Below are positions 7,856 to 16,619 of a stretch of 64,000 nucleotides of DNA, piece by piece (position 1 is the first letter of the stretch; each line of letters opens with the position of its first letter). A model generated the notes under the pieces. That model was not told the origin of the DNA. It was given only the letters and a program-made list of their open reading frames with translations, and searched no databases. The DNA lies in NCBI GenBank assembly GCA_016926255.1, contig JAFGOY010000077.1, forward strand, positions 1 to 64,000. The letters are read 5' to 3'. The stretch comes from Anaerolineae bacterium (lineage in GTDB: Bacteria > Chloroflexota > Anaerolineae > Aggregatilineales > UBA3940). Made by a program: the position numbers and the translations under genes.

Positions 7856-8415
7856 TTGTCGTTCCTTTTTATCGCTTCTTTAACTATCTTGTCTGGGGTA
7901 TTAAGCAAAGTCGAAACAAATCTCGCAGGCAATTTCGCAGTATACTTCTTTCCCTGAGCATCGATCACGAGAACCCTACTCCGAGCACTACGAGAATTGT
8001 TGTAGATAGTCTTTTTTAGACGTCTCTTTACCTTCTCTGTGTCCAACGGGAAAACAAGTTTTTGGCTATCAATGTCAAGAGTCTTTGGTAAGGACATGTA
8101 ACTCGCGGTTAAAGATATACAAATGCGCTTGAGGGGAAACTGATTTAATCTAAGCCTCAAGTCTTCGATCCTGATTGGTTGTCCGCCTTTGTACACGACG
8201 GTAATTTCTAAAATTGGTGCATGGCTGGAGACAATAAATTGGTGTCCATTGTTGTCAATTCGTTTGACAGAGTTGAGTGTTTTTGTAGACTGTTTTACCT
8301 TGATTCTCATACGCTTTGTGTGTCGGCGTACTTCGAAGTAACCCAAAGTGAAGGCAATAATAAATCCCAATATACCAAGCCACTCATTTGCTATTGGCAT
8401 TCCGAATATTTCCAT
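7852..8415 (-). CDS. AT-rich membrane-anchored protein of unknown function (proximal of a pair)
   Basis: A 187-residue protein with an N-terminal membrane helix (about residues 12-28), then a basic stretch (RRHTKRMRIKVK) and a beta-rich region in which ILEITVVYKGGQPIRIED resembles the corresponding region of its downstream partner. The two proteins thus share an architecture: anchor, basic linker, sandwich-like domain with an N/K-x-G-x-x-P motif. An extended -10 promoter lies upstream at 8478-8486. AT-rich compared with its neighbours. Function unknown. Confidence 0.6.
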   Translation of the reverse strand: MEIFGMPIANEWLGILGFIIAFTLGYFEVRRHTKRMRIKVKQSTKTLNSVKRIDNNGHQFIVSSHAPILEITVVYKGGQPIRIEDLRLRLNQFPLKRICISLTASYMSLPKTLDIDSQKLVFPLDTEKVKRRLKKTIYNNSRSARSRVLVIDAQGKKYTAKLPARFVSTLLNTPDKIVKEAIKRNDK

Positions 8416-8477
8416 TGGTCAATTCTCTCTCAATCAGGGACATTTGTCCGGGAAACAGTAGCCTGTTTAGTCTGTTC

Positions 8478-8486
8478 ATTATATCA
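8478..8486 (-). promoter_or_regulatory. Putative extended -10 promoter for the AT-rich gene pair
   Basis: On the minus strand the sequence reads TGATATAAT, a TGn-extended perfect -10 box, about 60 bases before the start of the first gene of the pair. No good -35 box is visible. A short palindrome GGACA-TT-TGTCC (8438-8449) lies in the leader and might be an operator. Confidence 0.45.
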
Positions 8487-8576
8487 GTCATAGTGAAAGT
8501 TTATCTGGATGTTCTCATATCCTATGGCCGGGTTGAGACGAGTAGCAAATCAATATTAAGCACGGGGATGATTGAA

Positions 8577-8714
8577 AAGCTCTCCCCCTCTGGCCGACTG
8601 CGTCGCCCATCTCCCCCAATCTGGGGGCGATCAAGGTGTTCTGTTGTTTGAGCGTGAAGAAGTACCCCTTCTGACGAATCTGCGGTTCGCCATCTCCCCC
8701 ACCGGGGGCGATCA
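8577..8714. repeat. Cluster of small hairpin repeats with TGC loops
   Basis: This part of the 368-base gap between genes holds no credible ORF. It contains CGAC-TGC-GTCG (8595-8605), CCCCC-AATCT-GGGGG, GAATC-TGC-GGTTC near 8677-8689 and CCCCC-ACC-GGGGG. The segment from AGCGTGAAG to TGCGGTTCG (8651-8689) is closely similar to 29591-29629, and both clusters end in a CATCTCCCCC...GGGGGCGATC module. It looks like a dispersed intergenic repeat family. Confidence 0.6.
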
Positions 8715-8735
8715 TCTGGGCCATCTGTTCAGAAA

Positions 8736-8760
8736 CAAAAAGGCCGCCGAATGGCAGCCT
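8736..8760 (-). terminator. Intrinsic terminator of the mevalonate operon
   Basis: Read on the minus strand: stem AGGCTGCC / GGCGGCCT with loop ATTC and one G-U pair, followed by TTTTTG. It lies 24 bases beyond the last gene of the HMG-CoA operon. Confidence 0.8.
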
Positions 8761-8783
8761 GTGTGTCGATAAAAGTATAAGAG

Positions 8784-9185
8784 CTATGCTTCGGGGAGGA
8801 GCAGGGGCCGGAACTTGTACCCGTAGACGATCACGCCCTCGTCGCCGTCGGTGCGGAGCTTGCGGGTGACCATCTCGACCCGCATCCCGATCTCCGGTTC
8901 GCCTTCGAGATCGGTAAGCTGGGTGGTGATGATCGGGCCTTCGTCGAGCTTTACCAGCGCCACGACATAGGGCGACTGGTACTCGAAGCCCAGCGGGCCG
9001 TCGATCACGGTCGTGTAGCTGTAGATTTCACCCTTCCCAACAAACGTATACGGCTCCTGAGCCGGTTTCGCGCATTCGGGGCAGGCATCACGCGGGGGGA
9101 AAATCTTTGCCCCACAATGGGGGCATTCCTCACCCTGTAGCCGGTAGCGCTGGCGTTCCAATCGCCAGTTTTGTGATACGCTCAT
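8784..9185 (-). CDS. DUF35-type zinc-ribbon/OB-fold protein, acyl-CoA-associated
   Basis: A 133-residue protein with a rubredoxin-like zinc ribbon (CPHCGAKIFPPRDACPEC, residues 21-38) followed by an OB-fold (GKGEIYSYTTVIDGP to the end). In archaea a DUF35 protein bridges acetoacetyl-CoA thiolase and HMG-CoA synthase in a complex that channels acetoacetyl-CoA; the same role here is inferred from its place in an operon with HMG-CoA synthase. No thiolase gene is in this window. The preceding zinc-ribbon gene ends five bases upstream. Confidence 0.8.
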   Translation of the reverse strand: MSVSQNWRLERQRYRLQGEECPHCGAKIFPPRDACPECAKPAQEPYTFVGKGEIYSYTTVIDGPLGFEYQSPYVVALVKLDEGPIITTQLTDLEGEPEIGMRVEMVTRKLRTDGDEGVIVYGYKFRPLLLPEA

Positions 9186-9190
9186 AGTCT

Positions 9191-9409
9191 CTAGCGTTCG
9201 GCAGGTTCATAGGCGTGGGCGAGCGTATGGCTTGCCCGCCGGGCCGGTTGAACCAGGGATGCTTCATGGCTGGCGCATGCGTCGCAAACGAGGCGCGGCG
9301 AGAAAAAAGTCTTTCCGCATTCCGAGCAGATGGTGCCCGTCAGTCCGTAGCGTTGGTTTCTGAGTCTCCAGTGGCGCGGCATTTCCATAGTTGTTGATCG
9401 TCTCCTCAT
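9191..9409 (-). CDS. Stand-alone zinc-ribbon protein related to DUF35, lacking the OB-fold
   Basis: A 65-72 residue protein whose Cys pairs CSEC and CDAC match the zinc ribbon of the next gene, and whose N-terminus (HWRLRNQRYGLTGTICSECG) is similar to NWRLERQRYRLQGEECPHCG there. It therefore looks like a duplicate that has lost the OB-fold half. The start is uncertain: ATG at 9409 or ATG at 9388, both near a GAGGAG. It may be functional as a small metal-binding subunit or may be decaying. Confidence 0.6.
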   Translation of the reverse strand: MRRRSTTMEMPRHWRLRNQRYGLTGTICSECGKTFFSPRLVCDACASHEASLVQPARRASHTLAHAYEPAER

Positions 9410-9526
9410 TCAAAATCAGTTAGCAGTTGGGATGCTTTTGCATCGCACCATAACCCATTATTACCACCTATCGCTTTCAGAAGCTACCAACGGGGCTGTC
9501 AAAAGCTATCAGATTGCCTGATAGGG

Positions 9527-10615
9527 CTATTTTGTGCGTAATTTCCCCCGGTAGCGGGCGTAGACAGCATAGTCGACCTCGGTGCGGCGGGCGATGTAAT
9601 CTTCGGTTTTGGGGGCACGATCCCGGCGTTCGGCAAGCAGATCGGTGGCCCGTACTGCCATCGCATCGGAGCCTGCGCCGGAACCGAAGGACACCATCAG
9701 GATGCGGTCACCCGGTTTGGCCTGATCGAGGATGGCGGTCAACCCGATCAGCGCGGCCCCGGCATAGGTATTGCCGATCCGGTTCGACAGGAGGCCCACC
9801 TCGATCTGCTCGCCGGTGAAGCCGAGCATCTTCGCGGCACGCTGCGGGAACTTGACATTGGGCTGGTGGAAAACCGCGTAATCGAAATCGGCGGCTTTTG
9901 CGCCAAGCCCATCCATCAGCGCCTTCCCCGCCGAAGTGATGTGGTGGAAATAGGCGGGTTCGCCGGTGAAGCGTTCACCGTGCGAGGGGTAGATTGCCTG
10001 TGCCCGCCGCCAGAAGTCGGGCGTGTCGGTGACGAAGGAGTAGGTCGCCTCGATGACGGCGAGACTTTCCCCGGCGGGGCCGATCAGGTAAGCGGCTCCC
10101 CCGGCGGCGGCAGTGTATTCCAGGGCATCCCCAGGACGCCCCTGGGCGGTGTCCATGCCGATCCCGAGCGCGTAAGGGGCCATTCCACTGCCCACCATGC
10201 CAATCGCCGCCTGCATCGCCTCCGAACCGGCTTTACAGGCGAATTCCATATCGGCGGCAAGGGTGGCGGGCACCGCGCCAATCGCCTCGGCGACGATGGT
10301 CGAACTCGGCTTGACGGCGTAAGGATGGGATTCGGAGCCGACCCACACGGCGCGAATCTGGGAGGGGTCGATATCGGCGCGGGCAAGGGCATTGCGGGCG
10401 GCTTCGATGGACATCGTCACGACGTCTTCATCCAGACCCGGCAGCGATTTCTCGGCGACAGGCGATCCGCCCATGCCGTCTTTCCAGATGCGTGAAATCT
10501 CGGCACCGGGGAGTCGATAGCGCGGCACATACGCGCCGTAGCCAACGATCCCTACTTCGCGGTCGGGTTTCATCGGGGGTAAGGCCGGTTGATCGGTTTG
10601 AGGTGTCATTTTCAC
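9527..10615 (-). CDS. Hydroxymethylglutaryl-CoA synthase, archaeal type
   Basis: A 362-residue thiolase-fold enzyme that condenses acetyl-CoA with acetoacetyl-CoA to HMG-CoA in the mevalonate pathway. The length fits the archaeal family (about 350) and is shorter than eukaryotic enzymes. Catalytic residues can be placed: Glu in [14 protein letters not shown], Cys near residue 127 in [10 protein letters not shown], His in [12 protein letters not shown]. The glycine-rich C-terminal loop ([10 protein letters not shown]) is present. Its start overlaps the stop of the reductase gene by four bases (ATGA). The 117 bases between it and the next zinc-ribbon gene contain a small CTATCAG/CTGATAG hairpin near 9506-9524 and no gene. 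Confidence 0.9.
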   Translation of the reverse strand: MKMTPQTDQPALPPMKPDREVGIVGYGAYVPRYRLPGAEISRIWKDGMGGSPVAEKSLPGLDEDVVTMSIEAARNALARADIDPSQIRAVWVGSESHPYAVKPSSTIVAEAIGAVPATLAADMEFACKAGSEAMQAAIGMVGSGMAPYALGIGMDTAQGRPGDALEYTAAAGGAAYLIGPAGESLAVIEATYSFVTDTPDFWRRAQAIYPSHGERFTGEPAYFHHITSAGKALMDGLGAKAADFDYAVFHQPNVKFPQRAAKMLGFTGEQIEVGLLSNRIGNTYAGAALIGLTAILDQAKPGDRILMVSFGSGAGSDAMAVRATDLLAERRDRAPKTEDYIARRTEVDYAVYARYRGKLRTK

Positions 10616-11889
10616 TGCTCCAACAGTTTTTTGGCATAATCCAGGTTGATCTGTTTGTCTTGCAGCATGCGTTGAACAACTGCGTCGATCTGATCGTCTG
10701 CCGCGCCTGCTGATATGGCGATCTGCCGGGCATGGAGCGCCATGTGGCCTTTCTGAATACCTTCGGTAGCCAGCGCACGGAGCGCTCCGAGGTTCTGGGC
10801 AAGGCCGACGGCAGCGATGATTTCGGCCAACTCGCCAGCTTTTTCGACGCCGAGAATCTTCAAGGCGACCTGGGCCGCCGGGTGAGCGCGGGTCGTGCCG
10901 CCGACGATTCCGACCGCCATTGGCAGTTCGATCATTCCGTGCAGACTGCCGTTCGCATCTTTGTTCCAGGTGCTCAGGGACGTGTAACGCCCGGATCGGG
11001 CGGCGTAGGCGTGGGCACCGGCTTCGATGGCCCGCCAGTCATTGCCGGTGGCGATCACCACCGGGTCGATGCCGTTCATGATGCCCTTGTTGTGGGTCGC
11101 CGCGCGATAAGGGTCGGCGGCGGCGAAGGCCCAGGCTTCGAATACACCCGTGACGACCTGTTCGCCGGAATAGTCTTCGAAGGCCAGCGACTCGACCGGG
11201 AGGATGCATTCGGCGCGGGCAAGGCGGCGGTCGGCAAGGTTCGACAAAATCTTGAGGCCAACTCTGCCCCCGGTCAGGCGTTCGAGCAGCGGGGCGAGCG
11301 CCTCGCAGGAGGTGTTGACCGTGTTGGCTCCCATCGCATCGCGGCAGTCGACGATCAGGTGGACGATCAGCATCGGCCCGGCGGCGGTGTCGTCCAGAAT
11401 GCGGACTTCGATATCGCGCGGGCCGCCGCCGATGCTAACGAGGAACGGGTCTGTCTGTGCGGCGGCTGCCAGCAGGTCGGATTTGTTGTCAAGGATGGCC
11501 TGTTTCGCCGCCGGTAAATCCACCAGATCGAGAATCTGTATCTGGCCGATCATCTCCGGCGGGGTGGCGCTGGCCTTGAATCCGCCATTCGAGCGCACCA
11601 GCTTGGCGATATGGCTGGCGGCAGCGACGACCGACGGCTCCTCGACGGCCATCGGGATCAGCACGTCACGGCCATTGACGACGAAGTTGGCCGCGATGCC
11701 CAGCGGCATGCCAAACACGCCGACCACGTTTTCGATCAGCCGGTCGGCCAGCGCGGGGGTCAGGCCGGATTCGCCGGTGAGGATCGCCAACTCTTCTGGT
11801 GTCAGCATGGACTGTTCGGCGACAATCCGGGCGCGCTCATCGGGTGTTTGCCTGTAGAATCCGGGTAAACGGGAACTTGTGCTCATCAA
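10612..11889 (-). CDS. mvaA: Hydroxymethylglutaryl-CoA reductase, class II type
   Basis: A 425-residue enzyme that reduces HMG-CoA to mevalonate. Family landmarks: Glu in the ENVVG region, the [13 protein letters not shown] motif with the catalytic Asp, THNKGIMNG with the Lys, and the late His in KGHMALHAR. Length and the flap-type C-terminus fit class II enzymes (Pseudomonas, streptococci), which can run in either direction; the coupling to HMG-CoA synthase argues for mevalonate synthesis. First gene of a four-gene minus-strand operon. Two consecutive ATGs (11889, 11886) are possible starts; GAAGAG lies upstream. Confidence 0.92.
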   Translation of the reverse strand: MMSTSSRLPGFYRQTPDERARIVAEQSMLTPEELAILTGESGLTPALADRLIENVVGVFGMPLGIAANFVVNGRDVLIPMAVEEPSVVAAASHIAKLVRSNGGFKASATPPEMIGQIQILDLVDLPAAKQAILDNKSDLLAAAAQTDPFLVSIGGGPRDIEVRILDDTAAGPMLIVHLIVDCRDAMGANTVNTSCEALAPLLERLTGGRVGLKILSNLADRRLARAECILPVESLAFEDYSGEQVVTGVFEAWAFAAADPYRAATHNKGIMNGIDPVVIATGNDWRAIEAGAHAYAARSGRYTSLSTWNKDANGSLHGMIELPMAVGIVGGTTRAHPAAQVALKILGVEKAGELAEIIAAVGLAQNLGALRALATEGIQKGHMALHARQIAISAGAADDQIDAVVQRMLQDKQINLDYAKKLLEQ

Positions 11890-11906
11890 CTCTTCGATTC
11901 AGCTAA

Positions 11907-11928
11907 TCGCCCACGTTTTCGTGGGCGA
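11907..11928. promoter_or_regulatory. Inverted repeat in the mvaA leader
   Basis: TCGCCCACG-TTTT-CGTGGGCGA, a perfect 9-bp stem with a 4-base loop, lies 18 bases before the mvaA start codon. It is not followed by a T-run on the minus strand. It may be an operator or a leader RNA hairpin. Confidence 0.45.
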
Positions 11929-11996
11929 AAAAGGTAACACATAGACTGTATAAAGAGAATGCTGCCAAAATCTACCAGAACCGGGAGATTCCGGGG

Positions 11997-12656
11997 CTAG
12001 AGGGCGTGGTCAACCTGGGTGATGGTGGTATCGTAGCCCTCGGATTGGCGCTGCTCGATGCAGCGTTCGGCCAGATAGCGGGCCGATTCGTAGTAGTCCG
12101 GTTCATTGCGGCGCGCTGCCTCGTATTCGACATAGGGGCCAAGCAGAGACCATACCTTGACGACGAAGGGGCTGACCCATTCGATGATCGCATCGCTCGA
12201 TATCAAGTCCTGCTGGAGAAGAAAGCCAAGCTGGTCGAAAGAGTTGAGCACCAGCTTGACGTGGCTGCGGCCCTCGTCGCTGAGGCTTTCCAGGCCGAGC
12301 CGGGGATCGGGGGAAAGGTTCATGTAAATCCAGCGGCGGGCCTCGATGTTCCGGTCGGTCATCATTTTATCGAAGATGCTGTTGTAGGCGGCAAGGTTGT
12401 GAGCGGCGATCTGGGCTTCACGGTTGTCAATCGATTCGACTAACTGGGCCAGCGCCATAAGACCGCCGCCGATAACCGTCGCCAGTGTTGCTGCGCCGGA
12501 CAGCCCTTCGAGCGCGGCCCAGAAATTCGGGTCGACATTGGCAAACCTGAATATCACCCGGCAGATTGTGTACCATATCACAAAAAAGACAAGGCTGACC
12601 ATCCCGGCAAAGGCAATGATCTTTCTAGGTGGATAATCCCGAATCCGGTTTAGCAT
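11997..12656 (-). CDS. DUF4760-like membrane protein
   Basis: A 219-residue protein with two N-terminal membrane helices (about residues 13-36 and 46-66) followed by a helical cytoplasmic region containing AYNSIFDKMMTDRNIEARRWIY and LNSFDQLGFLLQ, the pattern of the uncharacterised DUF4760 family. Function unknown. It ends shortly after the mvaA leader and is preceded on the minus strand by a TAGAAT box near 12700. Confidence 0.6.
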   Translation of the reverse strand: MLNRIRDYPPRKIIAFAGMVSLVFFVIWYTICRVIFRFANVDPNFWAALEGLSGAATLATVIGGGLMALAQLVESIDNREAQIAAHNLAAYNSIFDKMMTDRNIEARRWIYMNLSPDPRLGLESLSDEGRSHVKLVLNSFDQLGFLLQQDLISSDAIIEWVSPFVVKVWSLLGPYVEYEAARRNEPDYYESARYLAERCIEQRQSEGYDTTITQVDHAL

Positions 12657-12730
12657 GACCTATCCTTCCGCTGAAGAATCGCTCCCAAAAGACGTGGATA
12701 TTCTACACCATAAAGGATGCGACTGCGCAA

Positions 12731-13813
12731 TCAGGTATCGGTGACAATCGAGGCAAAGGTAGCGATAGACCAATCCCCCGGAATGCGGATGCGCTGTAAC
12801 TCGAAGGGGCTGGCTTTATCCTGCTGGGCACCGTGATAGGTCGTCAATGCGCCCCAGTAGCCAACCTCTCTGGCAACTGCAATGACTGCTTCGTCATACG
12901 AGCCGGAAGGATAGGCGAGAAAGCGGGGCTGGTAACCCAGGTTCGCCTCGATGGTCTGGGCCGGGCCGAGCAGGTGAAAGAGGAGCCAATCATAATCACG
13001 ATTAGCCATGTCGAAATGCTCGCGGCCATGAACCTCGATATCCATCCCGGCGCGGCTCATCTCGGTGAGCATCTCCCAGGTCATATAACCGGGGTCGCTG
13101 CGGTCGGTGACATCGGTAAGGATGAAGAACGTGCCGACGAAATCGTGTTCCTGGAGGATGGGAAACGCATTCTCGTAGTTATCGACATAGCCATCGTCAA
13201 AAGTCAGCACGATGGGTTTGTCGGGGAGATGTTTACGCCCGGTGTTCAGGGCGATCATCAGGTCGTACAGGGTCACCGGCTCGTAGTCGTTATCGTCGAG
13301 CCATTCCATCTGCTCCTCGAATGTCTCCGGTGCAATAGAAAGGTCTTTTCGATAGATGTCGGCATCGGCGGGGGGAACACTGATGTAATGATACATCAGG
13401 ATCGGGACGTGAAGCTTGCGTTCAACTGTGTCGGGGGTAGGGAGCGATGTTATCAGATAATCGGGCAAAGTGGTCGGTGTCGGCGAGTTAGTGGGCGTGT
13501 CCGGTGGAGGTTTTTCGCTGCCATCTTCGGTTGGCGTATTGGTTTCGGTTTCGATTGGTGTCGAGGAGGGTTCCTGGGTGTCAGTCTGGGTGACCGTAGG
13601 TGTATCGGAGGGAGTAGGCGAAAACAGCGCGGCGATCACTGCCGGGCGGCGGTCGGCAAAACTGGCGGGCGACAGGGCAAATAAACCAATAATCGCACCG
13701 ACAAGAAACAGATTGATCGTAACAAAGACTATAAGGACTAATCGCTTCTTCCAGCGGGGTGGTTGAGGGGTCTTTGCCCGGAGTTTTGGGCGTGTAGATG
13801 GCTGCGGTATCAT
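12731..13813 (-). CDS. Membrane-anchored polysaccharide deacetylase
   Basis: A 360-residue protein: N-terminal helix (about residues 26-48), a Thr/Pro/Glu-rich spacer (to about 120), then a NodB-type domain. Motifs: LTFDDGYVDNYENAF (metal Asp and catalytic Asp) and HGREHF (metal His pair), with the later RFLAYPSG segment. The family removes N- or O-acetyl groups from extracellular polysaccharides such as peptidoglycan or biofilm glucosamine polymers; the substrate here is unknown. It would act outside the membrane. Confidence 0.85.
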   Translation of the reverse strand: MIPQPSTRPKLRAKTPQPPRWKKRLVLIVFVTINLFLVGAIIGLFALSPASFADRRPAVIAALFSPTPSDTPTVTQTDTQEPSSTPIETETNTPTEDGSEKPPPDTPTNSPTPTTLPDYLITSLPTPDTVERKLHVPILMYHYISVPPADADIYRKDLSIAPETFEEQMEWLDDNDYEPVTLYDLMIALNTGRKHLPDKPIVLTFDDGYVDNYENAFPILQEHDFVGTFFILTDVTDRSDPGYMTWEMLTEMSRAGMDIEVHGREHFDMANRDYDWLLFHLLGPAQTIEANLGYQPRFLAYPSGSYDEAVIAVAREVGYWGALTTYHGAQQDKASPFELQRIRIPGDWSIATFASIVTDT

Positions 13814-13960
13814 AGTGTCCGGAGGATACCTTATGGCCGATAGCGTGTCAATGGATATCCATCACGATTTTCGCTCAACTCCAACCAATCAAATTGTACA
13901 ATCTGCACCGGCTGGGTTATCATCGCCCGGTATGCGGCATTCTAGCCAGGGGATAGATCA

Positions 13961-14881
13961 GTGAGCAACATGCGTCGAACAACCATACTAGTGATTGTCT
14001 TTGCCTCCGCCATACTGCTGGCGGCCTGTGCTGATGCAGAGGTCGCGATGCTGCCGACTTCCACACCTGCACCGCTGCCACCCGTACCAACTTCGACGGC
14101 GACGCCGCTGCCTCCTCCCACCGTTACAGCCTTCCCGACGGCGACGCCGGGTGGTGAAGTGCTGGAGGTGCCTGTCGAGGAAGTCGTGGAAGAGGCATTA
14201 GAAGAAGAACCGGCAGCAGAGGAACTTGAGGAAGAGGAAGAAGAACAGCCGCCGGAACCTACCAAGATGCCGGAACCGACCCCCGAACCTACCTCACAGA
14301 GATTCGGTGTTCCTGATGATGTGGACCTGGGTGAGAAGATTTTCAAGGGCGACTTTTTCCAGGGGTGGCCTGAGATCGAAGACGACGATTCGCATGTTTA
14401 CCTAGCTAACGGAGAATACAATTTCGAGGTCGGGCACCGGGTTGTCCGGTTCGTGGCGACAACCGCGCTTGATCTCCGCGATATGTACGCCCAGGTCGAG
14501 GCGATGCCGCAGACATGCCCGGAGGGTGCCGGATATGGTTTATATTACCGGTACCAGGATGAGGACAACCATTACGTGTTGAACGTTTCTTGCAGGAATC
14601 GCATCACAGCGCATGCCAGGGTCAACGGTGTTCTGCAATCTGAACCCCTGCTTGACGAGGCGCTTCCAGCCAGTATAGACGCTGCCAGCTATGGCCCTCA
14701 CCTGATCGGCGTTATGGCCAAAGGGAACAGTGTCGTTGTGTACTACGATGGAGAGGAGATCGGTAGTTTTTCAGACTCCACCCACCGCCGGGGCGATATC
14801 GCGATCTACGCAGCCGGATATGGTGTCGACGTATTTGAAATTGCGTTTGATAACCTGGAGGTCTGGGAAGTCAGCGAATAA
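13961..14881 (+). CDS. Lipoprotein with concanavalin-like C-terminal domain
   Basis: A 306-residue lipoprotein with a signal peptide and lipobox LLAAC (Cys near residue 22), a Thr/Pro spacer, a strikingly acidic segment (repeated Glu, about residues 65-100) and a C-terminal beta-sandwich-like domain (about 125-305) with YGLYYRYQDEDNHYVLNVS and VVVYYDGEEIGSF, resembling LamG/keto-disaccharide-hydrolase-like folds that often bind carbohydrate. GTG at 13961 is preferred because AGGGG lies eight bases upstream; ATG at 13970 is in frame. Confidence 0.65.
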   Translation: MSNMRRTTILVIVFASAILLAACADAEVAMLPTSTPAPLPPVPTSTATPLPPPTVTAFPTATPGGEVLEVPVEEVVEEALEEEPAAEELEEEEEEQPPEPTKMPEPTPEPTSQRFGVPDDVDLGEKIFKGDFFQGWPEIEDDDSHVYLANGEYNFEVGHRVVRFVATTALDLRDMYAQVEAMPQTCPEGAGYGLYYRYQDEDNHYVLNVSCRNRITAHARVNGVLQSEPLLDEALPASIDAASYGPHLIGVMAKGNSVVVYYDGEEIGSFSDSTHRRGDIAIYAAGYGVDVFEIAFDNLEVWEVSE

Positions 14882-14959
14882 CCTATCGGTAATCCGCTTT
14901 ATGGGCCTGGATAGGGCGATCAAAGCGCGATTGCAGCCAATTTGTGGAATAGATACCAG

Positions 14960-16189
14960 ATGATCCGGCAGCAGTTTCTGGAACGTGTCAAAGTCGTCAT
15001 ATTGATCATTGCGCTGCTGGCGCTCGGTGCGATGATAGCACAGCTTGTATCCGGGGTGTTGGCTGTCGATAAGCTTCAGCCTGCAGCAACTTTGGAACAA
15101 ACTACAACGCCGTCTATCCCGGATTTATCGGGAACGGTTATCCGGGATGATCTTGAATCGACCGCTGCAATGGGAACATCGGACCCCCCTGAACCGGTCG
15201 GGCTGGCCGACGAATGGGCCAATCGCCTGCTTGAGCAAATCCGGTTATTGGGGGAAGACTCCCCCCCGAACCTCTACGACCTCGGCTGGTGGCAGGCATC
15301 GGACATCAATGGGATTTTAACAGTGCTGGGCGATGATATTATCATCGGCGAGACACCCATTTCAGTCCACCAGCAGCAGGTAATCGATATTCTTGTTCCA
15401 TCTGCTGGTGATTGGAACTCTTTGAAAACCCAGGCGTCGATCTCCTGGGAAGGTGACGCGTTGCTGCTTACTGTAAACTCGAACGGTGCTGCTTCATCGG
15501 ATTCGCGGTGGTTGATCAGCCGGGGGACTCCGGCGCTGGCAATCGAGACGCTGGTTCGACAGGTCGGGTTGGACGGGCAGATTGTTATTGCCTCATACCG
15601 CGATCTTCCTGGCAACGAAGATCAACTTGTCGTGGTACTTGGGCCTGAGGATGAACCGCTTCTCTTGTCGACTCCGACCCCGTCGGAGAGCCCAACCGTC
15701 CCGCCGATGCTGAATCAAACGCCAACCGCAACCAGTCTACCCGACGAATACCTGGGGAGTGTGATCGCCGGATTGATCGATCCGGTGATCGACGCGGCCC
15801 CGTTATTTCACCCGGCAGCCCAGGCCCGCTTTTCCAATTCAACACCCTGGACGGGCGAATTGACCTGGCAAGAATCGGGTGCTTATGTGGCGGAATATGC
15901 GATACCTTCGGTGAACCTGACCGAATTGAGCCTGTATACGCTCAAGTCCGACGATTCCGGCGGGGCGGTTGTTGGCCTGCTGGATGTGGTCGCCGATGAA
16001 AATGGTCTCCGCCTGCCAAACGAACAGCTTGTTTTCTACGGCCATTCGATCAATGAAACCTATTACTGGTTAGTTCAACATGCTGAAATACGCGGCGGAC
16101 GCCTGGTGATTGCTATCGAAAGCTATGGAACCACGCAGGCGATCACAATAATTGGTTTTGAGCCGTTCGAAGATCAACCCCTCCGATAA
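14960..16189 (+). CDS. Membrane-anchored extracytoplasmic protein, unknown function
   Basis: About 409 residues: an N-terminal signal anchor (VVILIIALLALGAMIAQLVSG), then two alpha/beta regions separated by a Thr/Pro spacer (LSTPTPSESPTVPP). The first region contains repeated segments around WEGDALLLTVNSN. No family recognised. ATG at 14960 was chosen because the hydrophobic segment follows directly; an in-frame TTG at 14942 would add six residues. It lies 78 bases after the previous lipoprotein gene and may share its transcript. Confidence 0.55.
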   Translation: MIRQQFLERVKVVILIIALLALGAMIAQLVSGVLAVDKLQPAATLEQTTTPSIPDLSGTVIRDDLESTAAMGTSDPPEPVGLADEWANRLLEQIRLLGEDSPPNLYDLGWWQASDINGILTVLGDDIIIGETPISVHQQQVIDILVPSAGDWNSLKTQASISWEGDALLLTVNSNGAASSDSRWLISRGTPALAIETLVRQVGLDGQIVIASYRDLPGNEDQLVVVLGPEDEPLLLSTPTPSESPTVPPMLNQTPTATSLPDEYLGSVIAGLIDPVIDAAPLFHPAAQARFSNSTPWTGELTWQESGAYVAEYAIPSVNLTELSLYTLKSDDSGGAVVGLLDVVADENGLRLPNEQLVFYGHSINETYYWLVQHAEIRGGRLVIAIESYGTTQAITIIGFEPFEDQPLR

Positions 16190-16272
16190 CGATTTCGTCA
16201 GTAATTAGTAAGAAAAAGCCTGTGAATTCCCGATAAGAGTGTAGACACACCATACAATCGGAGGTTTTACGC

Positions 16273-16500
16273 ATGGCTGTTTACGATTCGGGGGGAGATC
16301 ACAAGACCCTGGATGACCTGTTTGGTAAAGCTCTGCTGTATGACGAGCTGCGGGCAGCGCTTCTCCAGAGAGACACCCGTCCACATGTTTTACGGGCGTT
16401 TCGTCTATCGAGGGCGGCTCAACAATACCTTGTTTCTTTGCCGGATATGCCTGATTTGAGCGATCTGGCCCAGAACATCTACGATGGATTTTTGAGATGA
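16273..16500 (+). CDS. Small protein of unknown function upstream of lexA
   Basis: A 75-residue soluble protein, mostly helical, with GGAGG about 14-9 bases upstream of its ATG. It begins MAVYDSGGDHKTL and contains LRAFRLSRAAQQYL. No family recognised. It is followed by a short inverted repeat GCGAG-AGTTAA-CTCGC and is separated from lexA by lexA's own promoter. Confidence 0.5.
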   Translation: MAVYDSGGDHKTLDDLFGKALLYDELRAALLQRDTRPHVLRAFRLSRAAQQYLVSLPDMPDLSDLAQNIYDGFLR

Positions 16501-16589
16501 GCGAGAGTTAACTCGCCAGATGATACAGAGGTTTTCGAGAGAAAATTCTGACCGGGGCAAAGGATAACTTTACGCAGTTTTAAGCTCGC

Positions 16590-16619
16590 TTGACTTAGAA
16601 CGCGCGTTCGTGATATAAT
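16590..16619 (+). promoter_or_regulatory. lexA promoter with SOS box in the spacer
   Basis: TTGACT (16590-16595) and a perfect TATAAT (16614-16619) with an 18-base spacer. The spacer holds GAACGCGCGTTC (16598-16609), a perfect palindrome fitting the Gram-positive-type LexA operator GAAC-N4-GTTC. LexA bound here would block RNA polymerase, so lexA is probably autoregulated. A second, degenerate site CGAACCCATGTGCT lies at 16631-16644. Confidence 0.85.
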
